Shown here: in pieces, positions 42,411 to 51,118 of the stretch | Layout: every line of letters starts with the position of its first letter | How positions within the stretch are numbered: position 1 is the stretch's first letter | NCBI RefSeq assembly: GCF_000262465.1 | Contig: NZ_CM001489.1 | Location: 2,875,735-2,939,734 of the forward strand | Length of the DNA: 64,000 bases | Source of the DNA: Frankia sp. QA3 | GTDB taxonomy: Bacteria > Actinomycetota > Actinomycetes > Frankiales > Frankiaceae | Direction: 5' to 3' | The notes under the pieces: model-generated | Told to the model about the DNA's origin: nothing | What the model saw: the letters and a program-made list of their open reading frames with translations, nothing else | Database searches by the model: none | Program-made: the position numbers and the translations under genes

Positions 42411-43610
42411 ATGACCAACCCCACCGCGATCCCCGAGACCGCGTCCCCGCAGGTCGAGTTCATCAGCCTGTCGCACCTCAACCCGTCGACCGAGCTCAAC
42501 CCGCTGCCGAGCCGCGGCATCGACCTGCCGTACTTCAAGAAGTACGTGCGCGCCCTCGAGGAGTCCGGCTACGACTACACGCTGCTGCCCTACGGCTCCA
42601 ACAGCGCCGACTCCTTCGTCCTCGCCTCGGCCGTCGGCCAGCTCACCGAGCGCCTGCGCCCCATCGTCGCGCTGCGGCCGAACACCACGTTCCCGCTGGT
42701 GGCGGCGCAGAAGCTCGCGACCCTCGACCAGCTCACCGAGGGCCGCGCCGTCGTCCACCTCATCTCCGGGGGCAACGACGCCGAGCAGGCCCGCCAGGGC
42801 GACTACCTGCCCAAGGACCGCCGCTACGCGCGCACGTCGGAGTTCATCGACCTGCTGCGCCGCGCCTGGACCGAGACCAGCCCGTTCAGCCACGAGGGCG
42901 AGTTCTACAAGTTCGACGAGTTCGGCCCCGGCTTCGCGCCGTACGGCAGCACCATCCCGATCTCGATCGGCGGGCAGTCCGACGCCGCGTTCGCCGTCGG
43001 CGGCGCCAAGGCGGACATCTTCAGCTTCTGGGGCGAGCCGCTGGCCGACCTGCGTGCCGAGATCGACCGGGTCAACGGCATCGCCGCCGCGGCCGGCCGG
43101 ACCGACCGCCCGCGCATCTGGGTGACCTTCCGCCCGATCATCGCCCGGACGGACGAGCTGGCCTGGCGCAAGGCGTTCGACTACGCCGCCCGGATCGAGC
43201 AGACCTTCAACGCCGGCCCGGCTCGCGCCTTCCTCAAGGGCGCCCCGCAGAACGTCGGCTCGCAGCGCGCCCTCGCGTTCGCCGCGAAGTCCGAGGTCTA
43301 CGACCGCGCGCTGTGGACCCGCACCGCGGCCGCGACCGGCGGCCTGGGCGCGTCGACCGCGCTGGTGGGCAGCCCGGAGACGGTCGCCGCCGCGATCCTC
43401 GACTACGTCGACCAGGGCGCGAGCCTGGTGTCGATCCGCGGCTACGACACCCTCGCCGACGCCGTCGACTACGGCCGCCACGTCCTGCCGCTGGTCCGCC
43501 AGGAGATCGCGCACCGGGCGGCCACCGGGCAGCGCGGCACCCTTCAGGACGCCCACCCCGGCGCCCTCGCCCCCGGCTTCGACGCCGCCGCGCTCGCCGG
43601 CGTCCGCTGA
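42411..43610 (+). CDS. LLM-class flavin-dependent monooxygenase (SsuD-like)
   Basis: A 399-residue luciferase-like protein closest in pattern to FMNH2-dependent alkanesulfonate monooxygenases: STFV-type core around SGGNDAEQARQGDYLPKDRR, SIGGQSDAAFAVGG, and the FSFWGEPLADLRAEI segment, all SsuD-like. Such enzymes cleave C-S bonds of sulfonates or sulfones or oxidise related substrates. The ATG at 42411 has AAAGGA upstream. It is first in a plus-strand operon with two ABC exporter subunits and a second LLM enzyme. No importer or FMN reductase is present, so ordinary sulfonate uptake is not the obvious role. Substrate uncertain. Confidence 0.87.
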   Translation: MTNPTAIPETASPQVEFISLSHLNPSTELNPLPSRGIDLPYFKKYVRALEESGYDYTLLPYGSNSADSFVLASAVGQLTERLRPIVALRPNTTFPLVAAQKLATLDQLTEGRAVVHLISGGNDAEQARQGDYLPKDRRYARTSEFIDLLRRAWTETSPFSHEGEFYKFDEFGPGFAPYGSTIPISIGGQSDAAFAVGGAKADIFSFWGEPLADLRAEIDRVNGIAAAAGRTDRPRIWVTFRPIIARTDELAWRKAFDYAARIEQTFNAGPARAFLKGAPQNVGSQRALAFAAKSEVYDRALWTRTAAATGGLGASTALVGSPETVAAAILDYVDQGASLVSIRGYDTLADAVDYGRHVLPLVRQEIAHRAATGQRGTLQDAHPGALAPGFDAAALAGVR

Positions 43611-43638
43611 CGGCGAGGGCGACATTCACGCCGAGACC

Positions 43639-45456
43639 ATGGTGAAACGGAGACACGACGGGCGGGAGCGGGTCCGCGGCGGGGACGGGACCTTCTGGGC
43701 GGGACTGCGCACGATGCTCGACGGCTCGATCGCCCATCCGGGGGCGGCCCTGGTCGGCGCCGTCGCCGGCGTCGTCAACGGGGTCACCATGGTCCTCGGC
43801 GCCGCCGCGATCGGGTGGGCCACCGATCATCTGATCGTCCCGGCCCTCGCCGGCGGCGACGTCGGGCGGGCCACCTGGTGGCTGGCCGCGGGCGCGATCC
43901 TCGGCGTCTCCACGCTGCGGTGGACGACAATCATCGCCCGGGGCATCGCGACCGGCCACGTCCAGTACGGCTCACAGGCCCGCGTCCGCCGCGCCGTCGT
44001 CCGCCGCTACCTCGAGCTGGACCTGGCCTGGCACCGTCGGCACGCGCCCGGCCGGCTGCTGTCGACCGCCGTGTCCGACGTGGACGCCCTGTGGTTCCCG
44101 ATGGTCTTCTGGTTCTTCGCGTTCGGCATGGTCGTCATGCTCGCCGTCGCGCTTGTCCAGATGTTCGGGCACGATCCGGCCCTCGGGCTCGTCGGGGTCG
44201 CCCTCGTCGGCTCGGTTCTGGGCCTGAACCTTCTCTATCAGCGTCTGCTCGCCGCCCGCGCGCGGGCCGTGCAGGACAGCCGCGGTGAGTTCGCCGCCCT
44301 CGCCCTGGAGAGCATCGAGGGCGCGCAGGTCGTGCGCACGCTGGGTCTCGCCGACCGCGAACGCGCCCGCGTCGGGGCCGCCGCGGATCGGCTGCGGCGC
44401 GCCACCACCTCGATGGGCGACGTCAGCTCGGTGTTCGACCCGGTCCTGGAGCAGTTGCCGAGCGTCGCGATCCTCGCCGTCCTCGCCGTCGGGGCGCGCC
44501 GGGTCGACAGCGGCGAGCTCAGCGTCGGCGTCCTCGTCGAGGTCGTCTACCTGCTGCTCACCATCTCCATCCCGCTCAGCGTCATCAGCCGCTTCCTCGC
44601 CATGCTGCCGATCTCGGCGGCCGGCCGGTCGCGGATCGCCGCCGTCCTCGACTCCGACGAGACCACCGCCTACGGCACGCGCACCCTGGCCGGCGCGGGC
44701 GCCCTGGGGCTGCGGGCGCGCGGCGTCGGGCACATCCAGGGCGGGCGGCACCTGCTCGCCGACGTCGAGCTGTCGGTGCGACCCGGCGAGATCGTCGCCC
44801 TGGTGGGTGCGACCGGCTCGGGCAAGTCCACCCTGATCGACCTGCTCGCCCGCCAGGTCGACCCCGCCGACGGGGTCGTCGAGATCGGCGGCGTGCGCGC
44901 CCGCGACCTCGCCCGCGGGGAGATTCCCGCGCACCTCGCCGTCGTGTCGCAGTCCCCCTGGATGGCCGGCGGCAGCATCCGCGCGAACCTTCGCCTCGAC
45001 GGCCACCCGCGCGAGCGGCGCCCCTACACCGACGCCGAACTCTGGCAGGCGCTGGCCGCCGCCGGCGCCGACACCGTGGTACGCGACCTGCCGGACGGAC
45101 TGGACACGCGGGTCGGCGAGCGCGGCACGCGGCTGTCCGGCGGGCAGCGCCAGCGGCTGTGCCTGGCACGCGCCCTGCTGCGCGCGCCCCGCGCCATCCT
45201 GCTCGACGACGCCACCTCCGCCCTCGACCCGGCCGTCGAGCGCGACGTGCTCGCCGCCGTGGCAGGCCTGCGCGGGCGCACCACCGTGCTCATCGTGGGC
45301 GGCCGCCCCAGCTCGGTCCTGATCGCCGACCGGGTCGCGTTCCTGCGCGCGGGCCGGCTCGTCGCCGTGGGAACCCACGCCGAGCTGCTCGACGCCGAAC
45401 CCGACTACCGGCGGATCCTCCAGGCGTACGGAACGGCGGACACCGCCCATGGCTGA
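43639..45456 (+). CDS. ABC exporter subunit with degenerate ATP site
   Basis: A 605-residue half-transporter: six-helix membrane domain (about 25-330) then an ATPase domain (about 350-590). Walker A is GATGSGKST, Q-loop VSQSPW, signature LSGGQRQ. Walker B ends LLDDATSALD, with Asp in place of the catalytic Glu, and the switch His is missing (IVGGRPSS). This is the subunit with the non-hydrolysing ATP site of a heterodimeric exporter. The next gene, overlapping by 8 bp, supplies the other half. It lies 28 bp after the first LLM gene. Cargo unknown. Confidence 0.92.
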   Translation: MVKRRHDGRERVRGGDGTFWAGLRTMLDGSIAHPGAALVGAVAGVVNGVTMVLGAAAIGWATDHLIVPALAGGDVGRATWWLAAGAILGVSTLRWTTIIARGIATGHVQYGSQARVRRAVVRRYLELDLAWHRRHAPGRLLSTAVSDVDALWFPMVFWFFAFGMVVMLAVALVQMFGHDPALGLVGVALVGSVLGLNLLYQRLLAARARAVQDSRGEFAALALESIEGAQVVRTLGLADRERARVGAAADRLRRATTSMGDVSSVFDPVLEQLPSVAILAVLAVGARRVDSGELSVGVLVEVVYLLLTISIPLSVISRFLAMLPISAAGRSRIAAVLDSDETTAYGTRTLAGAGALGLRARGVGHIQGGRHLLADVELSVRPGEIVALVGATGSGKSTLIDLLARQVDPADGVVEIGGVRARDLARGEIPAHLAVVSQSPWMAGGSIRANLRLDGHPRERRPYTDAELWQALAAAGADTVVRDLPDGLDTRVGERGTRLSGGQRQRLCLARALLRAPRAILLDDATSALDPAVERDVLAAVAGLRGRTTVLIVGGRPSSVLIADRVAFLRAGRLVAVGTHAELLDAEPDYRRILQAYGTADTAHG

Positions 45457-47431
45457 CCACGGCCGCCCTGACCGGGGCCGGGCCAACCAGGGCCGCGCCG
45501 ACGGGGGCGGCGCCGACGGGGGCCTGGCCGAGCTGAGCTCCGTCGGGGTGCGTGAGCTCGGCCGGCTGATCCGCGCGACGACCCCGGCGCTGACCGCCGG
45601 CCTGCCGCTGACCGTCCTGCTGGCGTTCGTCGCGGGCGGCGGACGCATCGTGACCCCGCTGACCGTCCAGTACGCCCTGGACCACGGCCTGCTCGACTCC
45701 GATGGCGGCGGCGCCGCGGACGTCGTCGGGCGCGCCGTGCTCGTCGGCGCCGCGGCCACCGTCGCCGCCGTGCTCGCCTCGTGCTGGCTCAACCGGCGGG
45801 TCTACCGCCGCACGGAGGCCGCCCTCACCGAGCTGCGCACGCAGGGCATCACCCGCATCCACGAGATCGCCCCCGAGACGTTCGCGGGACTGGCCGGCGC
45901 CGACCTCGTCACCCGCCTCACCAGCGACATCGAGGCGGTCACGACCTTCGTGCAGAACGGCGGCGTCGCGCTGCTCGTCAACATCACCCAGATGATCATC
46001 GCCGGCGTCCTGGTCGCGACCTACTCCTGGCAGCTCGCGCTGCCGGTGCTGGTCCTGTCGGCGCTGCTGTTCGTCGTCATGCGCCGCCTGCAGGCGGTCG
46101 TCGCCCGCCGCTACGCCGCCGTGCGCGGGAGCGTGTCGGTGCTGCAGTCCACCGTCGGCGAGGCCGTCACCGGCATCGCCGTGATCCGCTCCACCGGCAC
46201 CGAAACCCGGACCCGTGCCGCCGTCGACGACGCCGTGGCGGGCACGGCGTCGGCTCAGCGCCACACCCTCGTGCCCCTGCACGTCAACACCGCCCTCGGC
46301 GAGGTCGCCATCTCGGCGATGACCGCGTTCGTGGTCGTCGCCGGAACCCGCTGGTCGACCGCGCACACCCGGTGGGAACCGGCGCTGCATCTGTCCGCCG
46401 GCGAGCTGGTCGCGATGCTCCTGCTCGTCAGCGTCTTCGTCCGACCCCTGCAGGCCCTCGTGCAGACGCTCGGGGAGATCCAGAACGCCGTGGTGGGCTG
46501 GCGGCGCGCGCTGGAGATCCTCGCGACGCCGTCGGGCGTGGTCACCGGCGCCGACGCGCGCGAGCTGCCCGCCGGGCCGATCGGGGTCGAGCTGGCCGAC
46601 GTCGCCGCCGCGTACGGGGCGGGCCCGCCGGTCGTGGAGCACCTGACCGTCGCCATCGCCCCCGGCGAGCACGTCGCCGTGGTCGGCGAGACCGGCTCCG
46701 GCAAGAGCACGTTCGCCAAGCTGCTGACTCGCCAGATCCCGGCGAGCCGCGGCCGCGTCCTGCTCGGCGGCGTCCCGGTCGGCCGGGTGTCGGAGGCGTC
46801 GTTCCAGCGTCGCGTCGCCATCGTCCCGCAGGACCCGTTCCTGTTCGACGCCACGATCGCCGAGAACATCGGCGTCGGGCTGCGCGGCGACCCAGACCTG
46901 TTCAACGACTCCGACGGGCTCGGCGACTCCGACGGGCTCGGCGACTCCGACGGGCTCGGCGACTCCGACGTGCTCGGCGAGATCGTCTCCTCGCTCGGCC
47001 TGCGCCCGTGGCTCGACACGCTGCCGGACGGCCTCGACACCCGCGTCGGGGTGCGGGGGGAGCGGCTGTCGGCCGGCGAGCGCCAGCTCGTCGCCCTCGC
47101 CCGCACCGCGCTGGTCGATCCCGACCTGCTCGTGCTCGACGAGGCGACCAGCGGCATCGATCCCGCGACCGACGTCCGGGTCCAGCGCGCGCTCGCCGCG
47201 CTCACGGTGGGGCGCACCACCGTCTCGATCGCCCACCGCATGGTGACGGCCGAGCACGCCGACCGCGTCCTCGTCCTCGACCACGGGCGCCTGGTCCAGA
47301 GCGGACGCCACAGCGACCTCGTCCGGGTCCCCGGCCGTTACGCCGAGCTGCACGCCGCCTGGGTCGAGCACACATCCTCCGGCGACGAGCCCCGCAGGAC
47401 CCTCCACCGTCAGAAGGAGAGCACCCCATGA
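45449..47431 (+). CDS. ABC exporter subunit with canonical ATP site
   Basis: A 660-residue half-transporter partner: Gly-rich N-terminal tail (GRADGGGADGG), membrane domain (about 45-345) and ATPase domain (about 380-630). Walker A is GETGSGKST, Q-loop VPQDPFLF, Walker B LLVLDEATSGID with catalytic Glu, switch His in SIAHRM. Its signature is LSAGERQ, a departure from LSGGQ, as expected in the half that completes the degenerate site of its partner. An 18-bp tandem repeat (46907-46978) adds GDSDGL units in the helical subdomain, between the IAENIGVGL segment and the conserved LPDGLDTRVG. It overlaps both neighbours. Confidence 0.92.
   Translation: MADHGRPDRGRANQGRADGGGADGGLAELSSVGVRELGRLIRATTPALTAGLPLTVLLAFVAGGGRIVTPLTVQYALDHGLLDSDGGGAADVVGRAVLVGAAATVAAVLASCWLNRRVYRRTEAALTELRTQGITRIHEIAPETFAGLAGADLVTRLTSDIEAVTTFVQNGGVALLVNITQMIIAGVLVATYSWQLALPVLVLSALLFVVMRRLQAVVARRYAAVRGSVSVLQSTVGEAVTGIAVIRSTGTETRTRAAVDDAVAGTASAQRHTLVPLHVNTALGEVAISAMTAFVVVAGTRWSTAHTRWEPALHLSAGELVAMLLLVSVFVRPLQALVQTLGEIQNAVVGWRRALEILATPSGVVTGADARELPAGPIGVELADVAAAYGAGPPVVEHLTVAIAPGEHVAVVGETGSGKSTFAKLLTRQIPASRGRVLLGGVPVGRVSEASFQRRVAIVPQDPFLFDATIAENIGVGLRGDPDLFNDSDGLGDSDGLGDSDGLGDSDVLGEIVSSLGLRPWLDTLPDGLDTRVGVRGERLSAGERQLVALARTALVDPDLLVLDEATSGIDPATDVRVQRALAALTVGRTTVSIAHRMVTAEHADRVLVLDHGRLVQSGRHSDLVRVPGRYAELHAAWVEHTSSGDEPRRTLHRQKESTP
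46907..46978 (+). repeat. Coding tandem repeat, 4 x 18 bp
   Basis: The unit GACTCCGACGGGCTCGGC occurs four times in a row inside the second exporter gene; the fourth copy has one change (T for G). It encodes DSDGLG repeats and keeps frame, so copy-number changes would alter loop length without breaking the protein. Confidence 0.95.
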
Positions 47432-48519
47432 CAGCCCCCGCGACCGTCACCGCCGCCGTCGACCCGGCGGACACACCCACGCCGCGCCGGCTCCGGCTCG
47501 GCTTCAACGCGCGGATCGCCTTCCCGACCGGGCAGGCCGGCGCCGCGCTGCGCGACGGCATCGAGCTGTTCCGCGTCGCCGAGCAGCTCGGCTACGACGC
47601 CGGCTGGGTCTACCAGCGCCACTTCGACAACTACCTCGCCTCCCCGCTGGTGTTCCACGCGGCCGTCGCGCAGCACACCGAGCGCATCGGCCTCGGCACC
47701 GCCATCATCGGCGTGCGCTACGAGGACCCCGTACTGCTGGCCGAGGCCGCCGGCACGGCCGACCTGCTCAGCGCGGGACGGCTGCAGCTCGGCCTCGGGA
47801 CCGGCCAGGGCGGCTTCGACGCCGTCTTCGGCCAGGAGCCGAACGACGGGCGGGCGCAGTCCCAGGACCGGCTCGCGGCGTTCCTGCGCGCCGTGCGCGG
47901 CGAGCGGGTCGGCGAGATCATCGACCCCGACGGGCTGCTCCCCGCGGGCACCGAGCTGTTCGTCCGCCCGACGAGCCCCACGCTGCCCGAGCGGGTCTGG
48001 TACGGCGGTGGCTCGGTCGCCTCCGCCGAGCGGGTCGGCCGCCAGGGGCTGCGGCTGCTGCTGAGCACCATCCTCAGCGGGCAGATCGACGACTACGGCG
48101 CGGAGCTCGCCCGCGCCATCGAGGCCTACCGCGGCGCCCACCCCGGCACGTCGCCGTCGCGGGTCGCCGTCGCGCGCTCGGTGCTGCCCGCCACCTCGCC
48201 GCAGCTCGCCCGCGTCTACGCGGCCTACGACGCCGAGCGGCGCACCCAGGGGCCCGCCGCCTCCCGTCCGGCGGGGGCGCTGACGCCCGTCGCCGCGCCC
48301 ATCTCCCGGTTCACGATGAGCCCCGTGCACCACGGCGACCCCGCCGCCGTCGTCGACGAGCTGCTCGCGGATCCGAGCGTCCCACTGGCCGACGAACTCA
48401 TCGCGTTCCTGCCGCCCGCGTTCGGGCTGCGGGAGAACCTGCGGCTGCTCGAGGACCTCGCCGAGACCGTCGCCCCCCACCTCGGCTGGACCCCGGCCCC
48501 CCACGCCACCGCCGGTTGA
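47428..48519 (+). CDS. LLM-class flavin-dependent oxidoreductase
   Basis: A 363-residue luciferase-like protein of a different subgroup from the first one: RLGFNARIAF start, AEQLGYDAGWVYQRHFDNYLASPL, ERIGLGTAIIGVRYEDP, LQLGLGTGQGGFDAVFG. It should use reduced FMN or F420. The ATG overlaps the stop of the second exporter gene as ATGA, so it is translationally coupled. The pairing of two LLM enzymes with a heterodimeric exporter suggests that an oxidised product or toxic substrate is pumped out. Ends before a likely terminator, facing the LuxR gene. Confidence 0.85.
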   Translation: MTAPATVTAAVDPADTPTPRRLRLGFNARIAFPTGQAGAALRDGIELFRVAEQLGYDAGWVYQRHFDNYLASPLVFHAAVAQHTERIGLGTAIIGVRYEDPVLLAEAAGTADLLSAGRLQLGLGTGQGGFDAVFGQEPNDGRAQSQDRLAAFLRAVRGERVGEIIDPDGLLPAGTELFVRPTSPTLPERVWYGGGSVASAERVGRQGLRLLLSTILSGQIDDYGAELARAIEAYRGAHPGTSPSRVAVARSVLPATSPQLARVYAAYDAERRTQGPAASRPAGALTPVAAPISRFTMSPVHHGDPAAVVDELLADPSVPLADELIAFLPPAFGLRENLRLLEDLAETVAPHLGWTPAPHATAG

Positions 48520-48540
48520 TCCCGCCCGACCACGCCCACC

Positions 48541-48557
48541 GGCCCCGTCTGGGGGCC
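48541..48557. terminator. Possible bidirectional terminator
   Basis: Stem GGCCCC/GGGGCC with a 5-base loop, between the convergent LLM and LuxR genes. There is no T-run, as is common at high G+C. Confidence 0.35.
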
Positions 48558-48573
48558 TGTGGCGCGGGGTGTG

Positions 48574-49338
48574 TCAGGGCGTGATGATCCCCAGATGCGC
48601 GGCTTTGGCGACGGCGCTCGTGACGTTCACCGTGCCGAGCTTCACGTTGCACGCCGCCAGTTCCCTTTTGATGATCGTCCGACTTACCCGCAGGGATCGG
48701 GCGACCGCCTCCTGCGTCTGACCGGTCCCGAGCCGGCGGAGAATGTCCACCTGCCGCTCGGTGAGCCCGTCGCCACCATGATGCGCCAGCCTCCTGTGCG
48801 CGCTCACCAGCAGCGGCTGCAGCGCGGCGGCGACGGCCCGGTCCCGCTCGCTGAAGTCGGTCCCCGCCTCCCTGTTGATCGCGTACGCGTCCGCGCGCTG
48901 GACGCCGACGTCGGGGAACAGGGGGATCGTGAGCTGATGGACCGCGTCGATCGGCACGAAGATCTCCTGGTAGGCGGGGCTTTCCCGCCATCGAACCGGA
49001 GTCACGTGGTCACTGACCATCGTCGGCAGGAAGTCCGCCGCAGTGTCGAAGTAGTAGCAGGCGGTGGGATGCAGGTGGAGATACGCGCTCACCCGCTCGT
49101 TCAGATCGTCGATCGAAGGCTCCTCCGGCCAGTACCGGACAATGGAGCGGAACCCGGGTAGCGCAATCTCGTTGAGACCGACGAGATTTCCTCCGATCAG
49201 CCTCCCGAGCGCTTCCATGATGGTTTGGCGTAGCTGCCGGACAGTCGTGACGTCGTTCAGCTGGTGAGCAAGATCCATGATTTTTCGGAGATCGGCTCTG
49301 GTCAGCTCGGCCCTGGTGGTTGCATGGACGTCGTTCAT
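48574..49338 (-). CDS. LuxR-family regulator with GAF-like sensor
   Basis: A 254-residue regulator. The N-terminal part (about 15-165) resembles a GAF-type sensor (DVTTVRQLRQTIMEALGRLIGG; FDTAADFLPTMVSDHV), and the C-terminal helix-turn-helix is LuxR-like (LTERQVDILRRLGTGQTQEAVARSLRVSR, about 185-250). The ATG at 49338 has GGGAG nine bases upstream; the frame is open for 22 more codons. It is convergent with the LLM/ABC operon and could control it, though it does not share a promoter with it. Ligand unknown. Confidence 0.83.
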   Translation of the reverse strand: MNDVHATTRAELTRADLRKIMDLAHQLNDVTTVRQLRQTIMEALGRLIGGNLVGLNEIALPGFRSIVRYWPEEPSIDDLNERVSAYLHLHPTACYYFDTAADFLPTMVSDHVTPVRWRESPAYQEIFVPIDAVHQLTIPLFPDVGVQRADAYAINREAGTDFSERDRAVAAALQPLLVSAHRRLAHHGGDGLTERQVDILRRLGTGQTQEAVARSLRVSRTIIKRELAACNVKLGTVNVTSAVAKAAHLGIITP

Positions 49339-49676
49339 GGTGAAGGTGCTCCCCCGAGGGTTCCCAAAAGGACACTTGCGGTCGTGCTCGCAGGTCTTGA
49401 CCATGGTGGCATGCCCGCCATCCCGACCCTCCTGGATGACTGCGACGCGACAGGCGGGGCAACTGGGTAGAACTCCTACTTGACATCGAGTGCCGGCTCA
49501 CGAAAGCGGCGGCCGGCGCCGACCTTGACCGAGATCCGGCCACGTCGCCGCCGCGCAGGCGGGCTGGATTCGCGACGGCGCGCGCCGGGGGGCGTGCCGT
49601 CACACGGCGACCCTCCGGCGGCCGACCCGGCGATGTCAGCAGAAAGACCGCGCGGAACGAGCGAAAGCGAGGAGAG
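49339..49676. other. Divergent intergenic region, 338 bp
   Basis: No gene recognised. Should contain promoters for the LuxR gene (leftward) and the small secreted protein (rightward). Confidence 0.5.
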
Positions 49677-50180
49677 ATGACCGTTGGCATCGGCGCACGG
49701 GGGATCCGGAGAGTGCTCTACCCCGTGGGACTGCTGGCTGCGATCGTCGCAGCCGTCCTGGCGGGGGCCGGACCGTCGATGGCCGCCCAGAGCAGCGACA
49801 CGCGCCTGACCTTCTACAGCGGCTACAACGGCTACGGGAACATCGTGTGCTCGATTTACCTGTCGCCTTCCACCACCCTGCAGGATGTCAATTTCAAGAC
49901 CGACCCGTATGGCTGCGAGAACGACGACACGAAGTCCGTCCGCTTCGTCAGCAGCGCCGTCGACTACCGGGGTGTGCAGCTCACCGTCTTCAACGACTCG
50001 TCCTGCCGCACCACCTCCGACTACGCGGTGACCCGGATTCAGCCGCTCAACAGATCGGCGCGGGTGAACAGTTTCGAGCAGAACTTCGTCGCCGGCTCGA
50101 TAACCCACACCTATCACTACCGGAGCGGCGATCTCGACGGCAAGGTCTCCTGCATCAGATTCCAGCGGCTGCCGGTCTGA
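49677..50180 (+). CDS. Small secreted protein of unknown family
   Basis: A 167-residue protein with a clear Sec signal peptide: basic start (GIRRVLYP), hydrophobic core (GLLAAIVAAVLAGAG) and likely cleavage after PSMA-A near residue 36. The mature part is about 130 residues, rich in Tyr, Ser, Thr and Asn, with four Cys (IVCSIY, YGCEND, SSCRTT, VSCIRF), which could form two disulfides. The segment LTFYSGYNGYGNIVCSIY hints at a beta-rich fold such as a beta/gamma-crystallin-like or inhibitor-type domain, but this is a guess. GAGGAG lies very close to the ATG. Followed by a strong palindrome. Confidence 0.7.
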   Translation: MTVGIGARGIRRVLYPVGLLAAIVAAVLAGAGPSMAAQSSDTRLTFYSGYNGYGNIVCSIYLSPSTTLQDVNFKTDPYGCENDDTKSVRFVSSAVDYRGVQLTVFNDSSCRTTSDYAVTRIQPLNRSARVNSFEQNFVAGSITHTYHYRSGDLDGKVSCIRFQRLPV

Positions 50181-50197
50181 TCCGGTTCTGAAGGCAT

Positions 50198-50235
50198 GAC
50201 GCGGGCCGGCCGGGAGCTCCCGGCCGGCCCGCGTC
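50198..50235. terminator. 38-bp perfect palindrome, likely terminator
   Basis: GACGCGGGCCGGCCGGGAG and its exact complement meet at GAGCTC without a loop. It lies 17 bp after the secreted-protein stop and 27 bp before the methyltransferase start. A very stable hairpin without a T-run. Confidence 0.6.
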
Positions 50236-50262
50236 CACCGTGGTCGCCCTAGGCTCAGCTGC

Positions 50263-51060
50263 GTGACCAGCTCAGACCGCGAACGGCTGCGAGCCACCTT
50301 CACCGAGGACGCCGAGCTCTACGACCGGGCGCGGCCGGGATATCCACCCCGGATGTTCGACGATCTCGCCGCGATGGTCGGGCTCGGAGCGGGGTGCCGC
50401 GTGCTGGAGATCGGCTGCGGAACCGGCCAGGCCACGGTGCCGCTCGCGCGGCGCGGATGCCGGATCGTGGCGGTGGAGCTGGGCCCGGAGATGGCCGCGG
50501 TGGCCCGCCGCAATCTCGCCGGTCACCGGGACGTGCAGGTCCTCAACGCCGTGTTCGAGGACTGGCCGCTGCCGCCGGAGCCGTTCGACGTGGTGTTCGC
50601 CGCGACCGCGTTCCACTGGATCGACCCGGCCGTGCGGGTCGAGAAGTCGGCGGCGGCGCTGCGTCCCGGTGGTGCCCTGGCCACCATCGCGACCCACCAT
50701 GTCGCCGGTGGCACCGAGCGCTTCTTCGCCGACGTTCAGGGCTGCTATGAGCGATTCGACCCGCAGACCCCGCCGAATCTGCGGCTGCAGCCCGCCGACG
50801 AGATCGCCGAGGACAGCGAGGAAATCGCTTGGTCCAGCCGCTTCGACGAGGCGACCTTCTTCCGGTACGAGTGGGAGTTGCCCTACACGAGCGCCGAGTA
50901 CCTCGACGTCCTGCGCACCTACTCCGGACACCGCGCCCTGGCGCCCCCCGCCCGACACGGTCTTCTCCGCTGCATCGAGAACCTGATCGAACACAACTAC
51001 GGGGGCGCCATCACCAAGCGCTACCTCACCGAGCTGCGCGTGGCGTGCCGCAGGAAGTGA
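50263..51060 (+). CDS. Class I SAM-dependent methyltransferase
   Basis: A 265-residue methyltransferase of the Methyltransf_11 type. The SAM-binding motif I is VLEIGCGTGQ near residue 48, the acidic ribose ligand follows in VAVELGPEM, and the motif IV region is FDVVFAATAFHWID. The C-terminal part (YTSAEYLDVLRTYSGHRAL) is typical of a group annotated only as small-molecule methyltransferases. GTG start, no strong ribosome site. Preceded by a strong palindrome, so probably transcribed separately from the secreted protein. Substrate unknown. Confidence 0.87.
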   Translation: MTSSDRERLRATFTEDAELYDRARPGYPPRMFDDLAAMVGLGAGCRVLEIGCGTGQATVPLARRGCRIVAVELGPEMAAVARRNLAGHRDVQVLNAVFEDWPLPPEPFDVVFAATAFHWIDPAVRVEKSAAALRPGGALATIATHHVAGGTERFFADVQGCYERFDPQTPPNLRLQPADEIAEDSEEIAWSSRFDEATFFRYEWELPYTSAEYLDVLRTYSGHRALAPPARHGLLRCIENLIEHNYGGAITKRYLTELRVACRRK

Positions 51061-51118
51061 GCCGCGCGGCGGCCGACCGGGCGCGGGGTCGGCCGCTGGG
51101 CGCAGGGTCGCTGGCTGC

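Noticed and set aside
41664-43625. A 653-codon open frame on the minus strand opposite the first LLM gene
   Set aside because: It is an antisense shadow of the LLM gene at very high G+C: low-complexity Arg/Gly/Val sequence with no family match.
45290-47407. A 705-codon minus-strand frame opposite the second ABC subunit
   Set aside because: Antisense of a gene with all ABC motifs; its repeats (GVAEPVGVAEPVG) are only the complement of the 18-bp coding repeat.
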